Assembly (NCBI RefSeq): GCF_026184235.1
Contig: NZ_CP110806.1
Coordinates: 4,340,001 to 4,404,000 of the forward strand
Length of the DNA stretch: 64,000 nucleotides
Source of the DNA: Cellulomonas sp. S1-8
Lineage (GTDB): Bacteria > Actinomycetota > Actinomycetes > Actinomycetales > Cellulomonadaceae
Direction: 5' to 3'
Each line of letters begins with the position of its first letter. Position 1 is the first letter of the stretch. Both the position numbers and the translations under genes were made by a program. The notes under the pieces were generated by a model. The model saw nothing but the letters and a program-made list of their open reading frames with translations, was not told where the DNA came from and did not search any database. Shown in pieces: positions 50,462-60,998 of this stretch.

Positions 50462-51280
50462 TTACGTGCCCGTGCTGGCGTAGCGGTCGAGCTGGTGGCG
50501 CCACACCCGGTACGCGGCCGCGAAGCAGACCAGCCCGACGAGCGGCACGAGCCACGCCGCCGCCGACGTCACCGACAGCCCGCCGTCCCGGTCGAGGACC
50601 GCGTCGGCCGGGACGTACGCGATGAAGGCGATCGGCAGCACCCAGGTGAGCACCCACTGCAGCGCCCCGGAGAAGACGGACAGGGGGTAGGAGGCGAAGC
50701 TGAGGATGACGTTGTCGGCGAAGAACCGGGCCGGCCACACCTCCACGGTGCGGAAGCTCGCGGCGGTGATCGTCACCTGCACGGCGCCCTCGATGAGCGC
50801 GCCGCCGATGATCGCGAGCGTCACGTAGAGGACGGTCAGCGGCGTCCACGTGACCTCCGCGATGCTCGAGGCGTACGCGAAGACGGCCAGCGCGATGAGG
50901 GCGTCACCGAAGGAGTTCACCGTGACGCGGCTCGTCAGCAGCTGGAGGAACGGGTGCAGGGGCCGCAGCAGGAAGCGGTCGAACGACCCGTCGCGGATCA
51001 TGTCCTCCTGGTACCAGAGCACCTGGAGCGGGATGTTGTAGAGGGCGTGCGCCATCAGGCGCAGGCCGTAGAGGAGGGCGACCTCGCGGAAGGTCCAGCC
51101 GCCGATCTCCGGGTACTGGCTCAGGACCACGGCGATGAACGCGAACCCGCTGCCCTGGTACGCCACCCCCATGACGACCATGAGCACCAGGTTGCCGCGG
51201 TACTGCGCGGCGCTGCGCCCCGCGGCCCCGAGCAGGGCGCGGCACACCCGGGCCGTCTCGACCACGCCCGTCCCCGTCAT
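50462..51280 (-). CDS. ABC-2 type permease (second subunit)
   Basis: A 272-residue membrane protein with six predicted helices and the ABC-2 exporter pattern RDGSFDRFLLRPLHPFLQLL before the third helix. It lacks the EAA loop of importers. It forms an operon with another ABC-2 permease and an ATPase, giving a heteromeric exporter of the DUF990 (ABC-2 family) class, often linked to resistance or cell-envelope export. A 7-bp gap follows the first permease. The GGAGC site precedes the ATG at 51280. Confidence 0.88.
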   Translation of the reverse strand: MTGTGVVETARVCRALLGAAGRSAAQYRGNLVLMVVMGVAYQGSGFAFIAVVLSQYPEIGGWTFREVALLYGLRLMAHALYNIPLQVLWYQEDMIRDGSFDRFLLRPLHPFLQLLTSRVTVNSFGDALIALAVFAYASSIAEVTWTPLTVLYVTLAIIGGALIEGAVQVTITAASFRTVEVWPARFFADNVILSFASYPLSVFSGALQWVLTWVLPIAFIAYVPADAVLDRDGGLSVTSAAAWLVPLVGLVCFAAAYRVWRHQLDRYASTGT

Positions 51281-51287
51281 CGGCTCC

Positions 51288-52106
51288 TCACCCGCCCTGC
51301 ACGACGACGCGCCGCCGCGCCCGCCGCCACACGAACGACGCCGTCGCACCGAGGACGACGATCCACAGCAGCTGCAGCCCGAGCGCGGCCAGGGCGTCGG
51401 TCCCCTCGACGCGGCCGAGGTACAGGGAGATCGGGACGGCCGCCGTCGCCGGGAACGGCGTCAGCAGGGCGAGCGTCCGCAGCGCGTCGGGGAAGGCCTC
51501 CACGGGTACGAAGACGCCCGAGAAGAACGACGCGACCAGCGAGTACAGCATCGCCATCCCGTTGACCTCGGTCGTCCAGAACGCGACGAGCGCGAGCAGG
51601 GCCGCGAGCAGCCCGGCCACGGTGAGCCCGAGCAGCAGCGAGACGACGAAGAGCAGACCGGCGTCCCACCCCGCCGGCGGGGTCAGCCGGCCGACGAGGG
51701 CGACGAGCGGCAGGGCGAGCACCACCATCGCCGACGCCGACGCGCACGCCCCGACCAGGTGGGCGCCCAGCTGCGGCACGTACCCGACGGGCCGCACCAG
51801 GTCGAACACGACCGACCCCTCGCGGACCCGCTCGCGCACCCAGCCGGACACGGTCTGGGTCGGGAAGCACCAGACGATGAGGTTCGCGAGCGTGATGGAC
51901 ACGAGGACCTCGTCGAGCGACAGCGGCAGGACGTCGGCGCGCGACCGGAACAGCGCCTCCCACACCTGACGGAGCACGAACACCTGCGTGACGGTGATCC
52001 CGAGCAGCCAGAGCATCGAGGCCCGGTAGGCGTAGGCCGTCGCGAACCGCAGGCGCACGACGTGCGCCAGCGCCGGCAGCTGGTCGGCGACGGCGGGGCG
52101 GGTCAC
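51288..52106 (-). CDS. ABC-2 type permease (first subunit)
   Basis: A 272-residue membrane protein with six predicted helices. The segment VREGSVVFDLVRPVGYVPQL resembles the corresponding RDGSFDRFLLRPLHP of its partner, the hallmark of DUF990-type permease pairs. The start overlaps the stop of the ATPase gene (52103), so the three proteins are co-translated. It should form a heterodimeric pore with the second permease. The substrate is unknown. Confidence 0.88.
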   Translation of the reverse strand: MTRPAVADQLPALAHVVRLRFATAYAYRASMLWLLGITVTQVFVLRQVWEALFRSRADVLPLSLDEVLVSITLANLIVWCFPTQTVSGWVRERVREGSVVFDLVRPVGYVPQLGAHLVGACASASAMVVLALPLVALVGRLTPPAGWDAGLLFVVSLLLGLTVAGLLAALLALVAFWTTEVNGMAMLYSLVASFFSGVFVPVEAFPDALRTLALLTPFPATAAVPISLYLGRVEGTDALAALGLQLLWIVVLGATASFVWRRARRRVVVQGG

Positions 52107-53182
52107 GCGTCCCCCGCGGCGAGGGGGGTGGCCGCGACCTGCTCCCCGTGGCCCCGGTACAGCTCGCGGACGACGCCCTCGAGGTCGGGCTCCCGCAGGG
52201 ACACGTCGGCCAGGCGGCGGCGCTGGGCGAGGCCGGCGATGAGGTCGGACGCCGCGACCCGGCCCGTCGGGAAGCGGACGAGCTGCGCGCCGGGCTCGTC
52301 GCGGACCCCGAGCGCGTCGGGCGCGAGCTCGGCACCCAGGCCGGCGAGGTCGGCGTCGACCAGCGGGGGCTCGCCCTCCGCGAGGCGCACGACGAGCCCG
52401 CGGTGCGGCGCGTACCGGGACTTCAGCGCCTCGACGTCACCGTCGTACAGGACGCGCCCGTGGTCGATGAGCACCACGCGCGGGCAGAGGCGCTCGACGT
52501 CGGCCAGGTCGTGCGTCGTGAGCACCACGGTCGTGCCGTGCTCCCGGTTGACGTCCGCGATGAACTCCCGCATGACCTCCTTGGCCACGACGTCGAGGCC
52601 GATCGTCGGCTCGTCGAGGTACAGCACGGCGGGACGGTAGATCATCGCGGCGGCCAGGTCGCCGCGCATGCGCTGCCCCAGGCTGAGCTGCCGGACGGGA
52701 CGGCCGAGGAAGTCGCCCAGCTGGAGCAGGTCGGTGAAGCGGGCGAGCTCGCGACGGTAGTCCGCGGGTGCCATCCGGTACATCGTCGCGACGAGGTCGA
52801 GCGAGTCGCGCAGCGGGAGGTCCCACCACAGCTGGGTGCGCTGACCGAACACCACGCCGATCTGACGGGCGTTGCGCTCGCGCTCGCGCCACGGCACGAC
52901 GCCGTTGACGCGGACCTCGCCGGAGGTCGGCACGAGGATGCCCGTCATCATCTTGATCGTCGTCGACTTGCCCGCGCCGTTCGGGCCGAGGTAGCCGACG
53001 ACCTCCCCGCGTGCGACGTCGAGCGAGATGCCGTCGACGGCGACGGTGGTCTCCGTCTTCCGCGTCAGCAGGGTCCGCAGGCCCGCGAACCGGCCGTGCT
53101 GCGGCTGCGGGCGCGAGAAGGTCTTGCCGACGTCGCGCAGCTCGATCACGGGGCTCTCCGCGGGGCTCTCCACCGGGCGCAC
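52103..53182 (-). CDS. ABC-2 exporter ATP-binding protein
   Basis: A 359-residue ATPase. Walker A is LGPNGAGKSTTIKMM, the signature LSLGQRMRGDLAAAMIYRP, and Walker B AVLYLDEPTIGLD, followed by the switch His in TTHDLADVERLCP. It carries an extended N-terminus before the Walker A and a regulatory C-terminal part (about residues 260-359), as in NatA/DrrA-like ATPases. The signature has LSLGQ rather than LSGGQ, a frequent variant in this group. It leads the three-gene exporter operon, divergent from the FAD monooxygenase (172-bp gap). Confidence 0.93.
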   Translation of the reverse strand: MRPVESPAESPVIELRDVGKTFSRPQPQHGRFAGLRTLLTRKTETTVAVDGISLDVARGEVVGYLGPNGAGKSTTIKMMTGILVPTSGEVRVNGVVPWRERERNARQIGVVFGQRTQLWWDLPLRDSLDLVATMYRMAPADYRRELARFTDLLQLGDFLGRPVRQLSLGQRMRGDLAAAMIYRPAVLYLDEPTIGLDVVAKEVMREFIADVNREHGTTVVLTTHDLADVERLCPRVVLIDHGRVLYDGDVEALKSRYAPHRGLVVRLAEGEPPLVDADLAGLGAELAPDALGVRDEPGAQLVRFPTGRVAASDLIAGLAQRRRLADVSLREPDLEGVVRELYRGHGEQVAATPLAAGDA

Positions 53183-53354
53183 GCTAGTGGGGGGCGTGCG
53201 GCGACGGCGACCGCTTTGCGTCGGGCCCGCAGGCCCAGAGGGCGACGTCAGGCGCGCGACGCGGCCACGTCACCCGTGCGACGCTCGACCCTGACCGACG
53301 CCGCCGCGGCGCACACGTCGCGACGACGAGGAGCCCGACAGCAGGGGTGCGACC

Positions 53355-54626
53355 ATGACGACGGACGAGCACCCGAGCGGTCCCGGCGGGCGGACCACGT
53401 GCGCGATCGTCGGCGGCGGCCCCGCCGGGCTGATGCTGGGCCTCCTCCTGGCGCGCGCGGGGGTCCACGTCACCGTGCTGGAGAGGCACGCCGACTTCCT
53501 GCGCGACTTCCGTGGCGACACCGTCCACCCGACGACCCTCGCGGCCCTGGAGGACCTCGGCCTCCTGGACCGGTTCCTCGCGCTGCCGCACTCACGGGTC
53601 GAGCAGGTCGCGACGCCGGACGCCGCAGGCCGACCGGTGGTCGTCAGCGACCTCACCCGCCTGCGCGTGCGGCACCCGTACATCGCGATGGTCCCGCAGT
53701 GGGACTTCCTCGATTTGCTCGCCGACGCCGCGCAGGCCGAGGGCACGTTCACGCTGCTCCGGGAGCACGAGGTGACGGGCGTGGTCCGCACGGGGGCCCG
53801 CGTGACGGGCGTCGCGTACGCCACACCCGACGGCGCGGGTGAGCTGCACGCCGACCTCGTCGTCGCGTGCGACGGGCGCTGGTCGGTGGTCCGGCGCGCG
53901 ACCGGGCTGCGCAGCAGGCGGTTCCCCGTCCCGTTCGACGTGTGGTGGTTCAAGGTCCCGACGAGCCGGCCCGTCGGGGCGTCGCTCGTGCCGCGGATCG
54001 GCCACGGACGGGCCCTGATCACCATCCCGCGCGAGGGCTACCTCCAGATGGCCCTCCTGGGTCGCAAGGGCGAGGACGACGCGTTGCGCGCCCGCGGGAT
54101 CGAGGCGCTCCGCGCGGAGGTGGCGACGATCATGCCGACGGTGGCCGACGACCTCGACCGGCTGGCGTCGATGGACGACGTCAAGCACCTCGACGTGCGG
54201 CTCGAGCGGCTGCGGCGCTGGTCCGCCCCGGGTGTGCTGTGCCTCGGTGACGCGGCCCACGCGATGTCGCCCGTCGGCGGCGTCGGCATCAACCTCGCCA
54301 TCCAGGACGCGATCGCGGCCGCACGGCTGCTCGCGGTGCCGCTGCGTGACGGTCGGTTCCGTGGCCGCTTCCCGACGCGCCTCGTGGCGCGCGTGCAGGC
54401 CCGCCGCCGCCTCCCGACCGCGGTGCTCCAGAACCTGCAGCGCGTCATGCACGCCCGTGCGATCGTCCCGGCGCTGAACGGCGACGACCAGGGGATGCCG
54501 GACGGGGCCGCCCGGCTGTTCCGGCGGTTCCCCGCCCTGTCGGTGCTGCCCGCCCTGCTCATCGGGGTGGGGCCGCGCCCGGAGCGCATCCCCTCGTGGG
54601 CGGTCAGAGCCGGCGGCGGTGCGTGA
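53355..54626 (+). CDS. FAD-dependent monooxygenase (PHBH/UbiH class)
   Basis: A 423-residue aromatic-hydroxylase-type flavoprotein. GxGxxG is in CAIVGGGPAGLMLGLLLARAG, the DG motif in VACDGRWSVVRRATGL and the GD motif in CLGDAAHAMSPVGGVGINLAIQDA. These bind FAD and NAD(P)H; relatives hydroxylate aromatic compounds or modify antibiotics such as tetracycline or rifampicin. The proximity of a divergent ABC-2 exporter hints at resistance, but this is not shown. The ATG at 53355 lies a few bases upstream of the Rossmann start. Confidence 0.92.
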   Translation: MTTDEHPSGPGGRTTCAIVGGGPAGLMLGLLLARAGVHVTVLERHADFLRDFRGDTVHPTTLAALEDLGLLDRFLALPHSRVEQVATPDAAGRPVVVSDLTRLRVRHPYIAMVPQWDFLDLLADAAQAEGTFTLLREHEVTGVVRTGARVTGVAYATPDGAGELHADLVVACDGRWSVVRRATGLRSRRFPVPFDVWWFKVPTSRPVGASLVPRIGHGRALITIPREGYLQMALLGRKGEDDALRARGIEALRAEVATIMPTVADDLDRLASMDDVKHLDVRLERLRRWSAPGVLCLGDAAHAMSPVGGVGINLAIQDAIAAARLLAVPLRDGRFRGRFPTRLVARVQARRRLPTAVLQNLQRVMHARAIVPALNGDDQGMPDGAARLFRRFPALSVLPALLIGVGPRPERIPSWAVRAGGGA

Positions 54627-54653
54627 GGACCGGGTAGCAGCCTGACGCCCGCG

Positions 54654-54675
54654 GTGTCCGACAGGTGTCCGACAG
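54654..54675 (+). repeat. Tandem 11-bp repeat
   Basis: GTGTCCGACAG occurs twice in tandem (54654-54664, 54665-54675) just after the monooxygenase gene and before the long hairpin. Its role is unknown. Confidence 0.6.
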
Positions 54676-54691
54676 GTGGGACGGGTCGTGG

Positions 54692-54748
54692 TCGAGACCG
54701 GCCTGGGTCGGGATTTGAGGCCGGGACGACGACCCAGGCCGGTCTCGA
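54692..54748. terminator. 19-bp inverted repeat, terminator or dispersed repeat
   Basis: TCGAGACCGGCCTGGGTCG (54692-54710) and CGACCCAGGCCGGTCTCGA (54730-54748) are perfect complements separated by 19 nt. It lies between the converging FAD monooxygenase (stop 54626) and DUF1990 gene (stop 54797). Confidence 0.75.
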
Positions 54749-54796
54749 TGAGGCGGTGTCTCACGACGTGGGCAGAGGGCCTGCCCTCCGGCGTCG

Positions 54797-55339
54797 TCAG
54801 GGCTGCGTGCCGGGGCGGCGGCCGTGGAGCCGACGCGCGGCGCGTGCGAGCAGGCGGACGTAGACGCCCTGCCCGAGCGGCACGGCGGGCCCGAGGACGC
54901 CCACCCAGGCCGACGCCGGCCGGCTGTACGCCTCGACCTCGAGCCAGACGTCGCCGTCACGGCGGACCACGCGGAACGCCTCCTCACCCATGAAGGGGTG
55001 GCGCGGGAGCGTGCCGTAGCCGAACCCCTCCTCGTCCACCCACAGCACCCGGCAGGGCGCGTGCAGCGCGACCGGTCCCACCCCGAGCAGCGTCACGACG
55101 CGCCGCCCGGGGGACGCGGGGCCGTCGGCCCGCACGCGCACGCCGGCGGCGCGGTGCACCCGCCACGCACGGAGGTCGTCCGCCAGGGCGGCGCGGTCCG
55201 CCTCGTCGCCGCCCGCCACCACGCGGTGGCGGGCGCGCAGCACCCGGAAGCCGGGCGGCACCCCCGCTCGGGTCCACGCCGCACCGGCGCGCTCCCGTGT
55301 CGCGCCGACGGGCACGTACGTCAGGTCCTCCGGCGCCAC
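54797..55339 (-). CDS. DUF1990 (UPF0548) family protein
   Basis: A 180-residue DUF1990 protein. Diagnostic parts are LTYVPVGATRE, PPGFRVLRARHRVVAGGDE, and then RVLWVDEEGFGYGTLPRHPFMGEEAFRVVRRD, with the GYGTLPGHP-like core. The family has a lipid-binding-like fold; its function is unknown. The GTG at 55339 follows GGAGG. Its first 19 bases overlap the 3' end of the YndJ-like gene. The same pair occurs in Bacillus subtilis (yndH/yndJ region), so the proteins likely work together. Confidence 0.88.
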   Translation of the reverse strand: MAPEDLTYVPVGATRERAGAAWTRAGVPPGFRVLRARHRVVAGGDEADRAALADDLRAWRVHRAAGVRVRADGPASPGRRVVTLLGVGPVALHAPCRVLWVDEEGFGYGTLPRHPFMGEEAFRVVRRDGDVWLEVEAYSRPASAWVGVLGPAVPLGQGVYVRLLARAARRLHGRRPGTQP

Positions 55340-56334
55340 GGTCCTCCACCTCCCCCTCGGGTCGGCCCGGCGAGCGCCGGGTCGGGTCCGGTCACGTCGG
55401 GTCCGGTCACGTTGGGTCCGGTCACGTCGGCAGCGGTCAGGTCGGCAGCGGTGACGTCGGGTGCGGCACCCGCACGCAGCCGGAGCGCGACGAGCGACCC
55501 GAGGACGACCGCGAGCGCGTTGACCGCGCCGTGGGTGGCGACCATCCACGACAGGTCCGGGTGGGCGATCCCGGTGACCTCGCCGACCGCCCACCACAGT
55601 GCCAGCGTCATCGCGACCACGCTCCCCAACCCGGCGACGGCGGCCCACGCGGCCGCCGCGGCGGGCCCACCACGCGCGGCGTCCGCGCGGGCGGCCTGCC
55701 ACGCCGCGGCCGCCGCGCACCAGATCCCTGCCGTGAGCACGACGGTCCCGACCAGCTCCGCCTCGTCGGAGACGAGGTAGCCGACGAGGACGGCGACGAC
55801 ACCCAGGGTCACGCCCCCGGCCCCGGCGCGGGCGAGGACGCTCCCGCCGGCCGCCTCGGCGCGGACGGCCAGGCCGGCGGCGAGGCACGCCCCGAACCCG
55901 GCGAACAGCATGTGCGGCACGGTGAGCAGCAGGATGTCCCCGTCGAAGCCGAGCACGGCCGCACCCGCGCGGTCGGCGACGAGGGCGAGCGCCCCCACCG
56001 CCGTGACGGCGAGCGCGACCGTGACGGCGACGTCGGACGTCGACGGACGGCGCCTGCGCGGGACCGTCCACGCCTGCGCCGCCGTGGCGAGCAGCACGAC
56101 GGTGAGCGCCGCGAACGGCACCGCGAGGGTCACGGCCCCGGGACCTCGGGGGAGCAGGAGCGCCAGGGTGGCCCCACCGCCGGCGAGCGGCCAGGCGAGC
56201 GAGCGCGGTCGGGGCACCCGGAGCGCACCCGCGGCGTCGAGCAGGCGCAGCCCGAGGGGCAGCACGACGACGGCCCCGAGGGCGACGGCCGCCTGGACGC
56301 CGACGAGGGCCGCGGGCGCGAGCTGCTCAGCCAC
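55321..56334 (-). CDS. YndJ-like membrane protein
   Basis: A 337-residue membrane protein with about nine predicted helices (residues 8-280). It resembles YndJ (TVPHMLFAGFGACLAAGLAV and WMVATHGAVNALAVVLGSLVALRL). The C-terminal 55 residues are cytoplasmic, and contain a repeated VTGPD/LTAAD pentapeptide encoded by 15-bp tandem repeats. That tail overlaps the start of the DUF1990 gene. A tandem palindrome about 110 bp upstream (56443-56468) is a probable operator. No transported substrate is known for the family. Confidence 0.82.
   Translation of the reverse strand: MAEQLAPAALVGVQAAVALGAVVVLPLGLRLLDAAGALRVPRPRSLAWPLAGGGATLALLLPRGPGAVTLAVPFAALTVVLLATAAQAWTVPRRRRPSTSDVAVTVALAVTAVGALALVADRAGAAVLGFDGDILLLTVPHMLFAGFGACLAAGLAVRAEAAGGSVLARAGAGGVTLGVVAVLVGYLVSDEAELVGTVVLTAGIWCAAAAAWQAARADAARGGPAAAAAWAAVAGLGSVVAMTLALWWAVGEVTGIAHPDLSWMVATHGAVNALAVVLGSLVALRLRAGAAPDVTAADLTAADVTGPNVTGPDVTGPDPALAGPTRGGGGGPWRRRT
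55381..55470. repeat. Six 15-bp tandem repeats in the YndJ tail
   Basis: Units 55381-55395, 55396-55410, 55411-55425, 55426-55440, 55441-55455 and 55456-55470 follow GTCGGGTCCGGTCAC with drift. They encode a five-residue (V/L)T(G/A)(P/A)D-type repeat, and may vary in copy number between strains. Confidence 0.85.
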
Positions 56335-56442
56335 GTCGCTCCGCCCTGCGCTCCGCCCTGCGACGCGGGGGGCGACGCGGGCGGCGGGACGGGTGCCGAG
56401 GTCGGGAGGGTCGAGGTGCGCACCGGAGGGTCACCACCCCAG

Positions 56443-56468
56443 TGAACACGTTCATCTGAACATGTTCA
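56443..56468. promoter_or_regulatory. Tandem palindromic operator (TGAACAYGTTCA twice)
   Basis: TGAACACGTTCA (56443-56454) and TGAACATGTTCA (56457-56468) are two 12-bp palindromes (the second perfect) separated by TC. They lie 109 bp upstream of the YndJ-like start. The half-sites differ from the actinobacterial LexA box, which has four bases between GAAC and GTTC; here there are two. Confidence 0.65.
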
Positions 56469-56510
56469 ACAGCGTCCGAGACAGAACTGGGACACCCGGC
56501 ACCGCACGGG

Positions 56511-57809
56511 TCAGACGGGCGTCTCGGCCGGGTCGCCGCCCGTGGCGCGCGCCAGGCGCTCACGTCGACGGTCCAGCGCACGCATCGCCGGCGTCGCGGC
56601 GGCCCCGTGGATCAGCACCGACCCGACGACCCCGAGCGCCACGATCCCCCACAGCCGGTCGGCATCCGCGAACTCGCCCTCCTGGACGGCGTACGCGACG
56701 TAGAACAGCGACCCGACCCCTCGCACGCCGAAGAACGCCACCACCGCGCGCTCCCCCGGCCCGGTCCGCGCACCCCGCAGCGCGATCCACCCCGCGACGG
56801 GACGCACCACCAGCAGGAACACCAGGACCAGACCCACCTCGGCCCAGCCGAAGCCGCTGAACGCCCCGCGCACCAGCGCCCCGCCCAGGAGCACGATCAC
56901 GGCCACCGTGAGCAGCCGCTCGATCTGCTCGACGAACGCGTGCAGCACCTTGTGGTACTCGTGGTCACGCTCCGTGCCCCGCAGGGCCACCGCGCACACG
57001 AACACCGCGACGAACCCGTACCCCTCGGCCAGCTCGGCCACGCCGTACGCGAGGAACGTCGCCGCGAGCGCGACGAAGCCCTGGGTGTGCTCGGTGATCC
57101 GCAGCCGGTCGGCGAAGGAGGAGAAGAACAGGCGACCGAGCAGCCACCCCACGAGGAACCCGATCGCGACACCCACGCCCAGTCGCCACACGACGTCGAG
57201 CAGGAACCAGTGACCCAGCCACGCCCCCGGCGCCAGCCCCGAGAGGCTGACGGCGATCGCCGCGTAGGTGAAGGGGAACGCGAGGCCGTCGTTGAGGCCG
57301 GCCTCGGAGGTCAGGGCGAAGCGCGCCTCGTCGTCCTGCGTCCCGGGTTCGTCGACCGGCTCGCTCACCTGGACCTCGGTCGCGAGCACCGGGTCGGTCG
57401 GGGCGAGCGCCGCCGCCAGCAGGAGGGCGCTCGCGGCGCCGAGCCCGAGCGCCGCCCACCCGAGCACCCCGACCGCGATCATCGACAGCGGCATGGTGAT
57501 CGCGAGCAGCCGCCAGGTCGTGCCCCACGTCCGCCACGCGAACGGGCGGTTGATCGCCAGGCCCGCGCCCATCAGGGACACGATCACGCAGACCTCGGTC
57601 AGGTGGAGCGCGATGTCGGGGTGCTCGGTGGGGCTGGGGTCCGGGAGCTGGGGAAGCAGCCAGAAGCCCAGCGCGCCCATCCCCAGGAACACGGCGGGCA
57701 TGGACATCGGCGCGCGGCGCAGCAGACGCGGCAGCACGGCCGCGGCCAGGGTGGCTACGCCGACGGCGAGGAAGACCGAGGCTGGGCCGTCGACCGGGAG
57801 CACCTGCAC
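56511..57809 (-). CDS. Cation:proton antiporter (CPA1/NhaP type)
   Basis: A 432-residue membrane protein with about 12 predicted helices. The ion-binding segment AAALAPTDPVLATEVQV and the later LTSEAGLNDGLAFPFTYAAIA hold the Asp residues typical of the NhaP/CPA1 antiporters (PTDPVLA and SExGxNDG). It should exchange Na+ or K+ for protons. The ATG at 57809 is the only good start; the C-terminal tail is short and lacks a regulatory domain. It stands alone before the terminus of the YndJ region. Confidence 0.92.
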   Translation of the reverse strand: MQVLPVDGPASVFLAVGVATLAAAVLPRLLRRAPMSMPAVFLGMGALGFWLLPQLPDPSPTEHPDIALHLTEVCVIVSLMGAGLAINRPFAWRTWGTTWRLLAITMPLSMIAVGVLGWAALGLGAASALLLAAALAPTDPVLATEVQVSEPVDEPGTQDDEARFALTSEAGLNDGLAFPFTYAAIAVSLSGLAPGAWLGHWFLLDVVWRLGVGVAIGFLVGWLLGRLFFSSFADRLRITEHTQGFVALAATFLAYGVAELAEGYGFVAVFVCAVALRGTERDHEYHKVLHAFVEQIERLLTVAVIVLLGGALVRGAFSGFGWAEVGLVLVFLLVVRPVAGWIALRGARTGPGERAVVAFFGVRGVGSLFYVAYAVQEGEFADADRLWGIVALGVVGSVLIHGAAATPAMRALDRRRERLARATGGDPAETPV

Positions 57810-57816
57810 ACGGTAG

Positions 57817-59457
<1,641 letters not shown>

Positions 59458-59538
59458 TCAGGTCCGCCTCACCGGCTCCGCGCCGGGCGTGACAGCGGCG
59501 CCGCACCTCCGGGTGCGGCGCCGCTGTCGTGCGCAGGC

Positions 59539-59997
59539 TCAGGGAGCGTCCGGCGCCCGACGCATCGGCACGTGGGGGATGCCGTCCTCGGCGAACGGGG
59601 CGCCGTCCACGACGAAGCCGAACCGGCCGTACCAGTCGGCGAGGTGCGCCTGGGCGTCGAGCACCACGGGCGCCCGCGGGTCGATCTCCGCGCACCGCGC
59701 GAGGGCGCGGCGCACGAGCTCCGAGGCGACGCCGTGCGAGCGAGCGCGTGCGGCCGTCGCCACGCGGCCCACCCGCAGCGCGCCGTCGGTGTCGCGCAGG
59801 ACGCGGAGCGTCGCGAGGACGTCCGACCCGTCGGCGGCCCAGTGCTGCTCGGCACCCTCCTCGACGTCGCGGCCGTCGAGGTCCGGGTAGGCGGCGGCCT
59901 GCTCGACGACGAAGACGTCGACGCGCAGGCGGAGGATCCCGTAGAGCGTCCGGGGATCGAGCTGGGCCACGGCGCCCCGGTGGTAGGTCACGAGCAC
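59539..59997 (-). CDS. GNAT family acetyltransferase (ElaA-like)
   Basis: A 152-residue acetyltransferase of the ElaA group. The opening LDPRTLYGILRLRVDVFVVEQ and DLDGRDVEEGAEQHWA are typical of ElaA; the acetyl-CoA loop is VGRVATAARARSHGVASELVRRAL. Its substrate is unknown. The start is one of two GTG codons (59997 or 59991) without a clear ribosome site. It is divergent from the pseudouridine synthase gene, with a 47-bp gap. Confidence 0.88.
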   Translation of the reverse strand: MLVTYHRGAVAQLDPRTLYGILRLRVDVFVVEQAAAYPDLDGRDVEEGAEQHWAADGSDVLATLRVLRDTDGALRVGRVATAARARSHGVASELVRRALARCAEIDPRAPVVLDAQAHLADWYGRFGFVVDGAPFAEDGIPHVPMRRAPDAP

Positions 59998-60044
59998 CCG
60001 ACGACGGTAGCCGGACCGCCGACCCCGCCTCGTACCATCGACGC

Positions 60045-60998
60045 GTGCCACCCCGCTCCCCCCTCCCGGCACGCCACGGCCTGGCGGCCGCCCGCCTGCG
60101 CACCCCGGACCGCGTCCGCGCGGCCACGGACCCGTGGCCGACGATGGGCGCGTGGCTGCGTCACCGCCTCCCCGAGCACGTCGACGTGCCGGGGATGCTC
60201 GGGCAGGGGCGCTTCGTCGACGAGGACGGCCGCGCCCTGCGCGACGACGACCCGTACGCGCCCGCCCGGCACGTGTGGTTCCACCGGGACCTGCGCGACG
60301 AGCCGGTGGTGCCCGGTGAGATCCACGTGGTGCACCGCGACGAACGCCTCGTCGTCGTCGACAAGCCGCCGTTCCTGTCGACGATCCCGCGGGGCTCGCA
60401 CGTCATGCAGAGCGTCGTGGTCCGGCTGCGCGCCGCGCTGGACCTGCCCGAGCTCTCGCCGCTGCACCGCCTCGACCGCGTGACGTCCGGCCTGCTCATG
60501 CTCGCGACCGAGCAGCGCTGGCGCGGCGCCTACCAGACGGCCTTCGAGCGCCGCGCGGTGGACAAGACGTACCGGGCGCTCGCGCCGCTGCGCGCCGACC
60601 TCGCGCTGCCGACGGTCGTGCGCGACCACATCCACAAGGAGCGTGGCACCTGGTGCGCCGAGGTGGTGCCCGGCGCCCCCGTCAACGCCGAGACGCACGT
60701 CGCGCTCGAGCGCGAGGTCGACGGCCGGGGCGTCTACCGGCTGACCCCGCGCACGGGCCGCACGCACCAGCTGCGCCTGCACCTGGCCGGGCTGGGCATC
60801 GCGATCGTCGGCGACCCCCTGTACCCGGTCGTGCGCGACGTCGCCGTCGACGACTTCCGCCACCCGCTCCAGCTCCTCGCCGCGGAGGTCGCGTTCACCG
60901 ACCCCGTCGACGGGCAGCACCGGGAGTTCCGCAGCGTGCGGTCGCTGCCGCTGGTGGCGCAGGACGGCGGCGACCGGGCCGCGTCGGCAGGGCCGTAG
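60045..60998 (+). CDS. RluA-family RNA pseudouridine synthase
   Basis: A 317-residue pseudouridine synthase. Motif II with the catalytic Asp is LHRLDRVTSGLLMLA; DKTYRAL is motif IIa, and RTGRTHQLRLHLAGLG motif III, as in RluA-type enzymes. The N-terminal 90 residues are not S4-like but a divergent extension (WLRHRLPEHVDVPGMLGQGRFVDEDG), a feature of one actinobacterial subgroup. It probably modifies a specific uridine in rRNA or tRNA. The GTG at 60045 is the chosen start. Confidence 0.92.
   Translation: MPPRSPLPARHGLAAARLRTPDRVRAATDPWPTMGAWLRHRLPEHVDVPGMLGQGRFVDEDGRALRDDDPYAPARHVWFHRDLRDEPVVPGEIHVVHRDERLVVVDKPPFLSTIPRGSHVMQSVVVRLRAALDLPELSPLHRLDRVTSGLLMLATEQRWRGAYQTAFERRAVDKTYRALAPLRADLALPTVVRDHIHKERGTWCAEVVPGAPVNAETHVALEREVDGRGVYRLTPRTGRTHQLRLHLAGLGIAIVGDPLYPVVRDVAVDDFRHPLQLLAAEVAFTDPVDGQHREFRSVRSLPLVAQDGGDRAASAGP

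Noticed and set aside
56443..56468. LexA/SOS box
   Set aside because: Actinobacterial LexA sites have GAAC-N4-GTTC; both sites here have two central bases.
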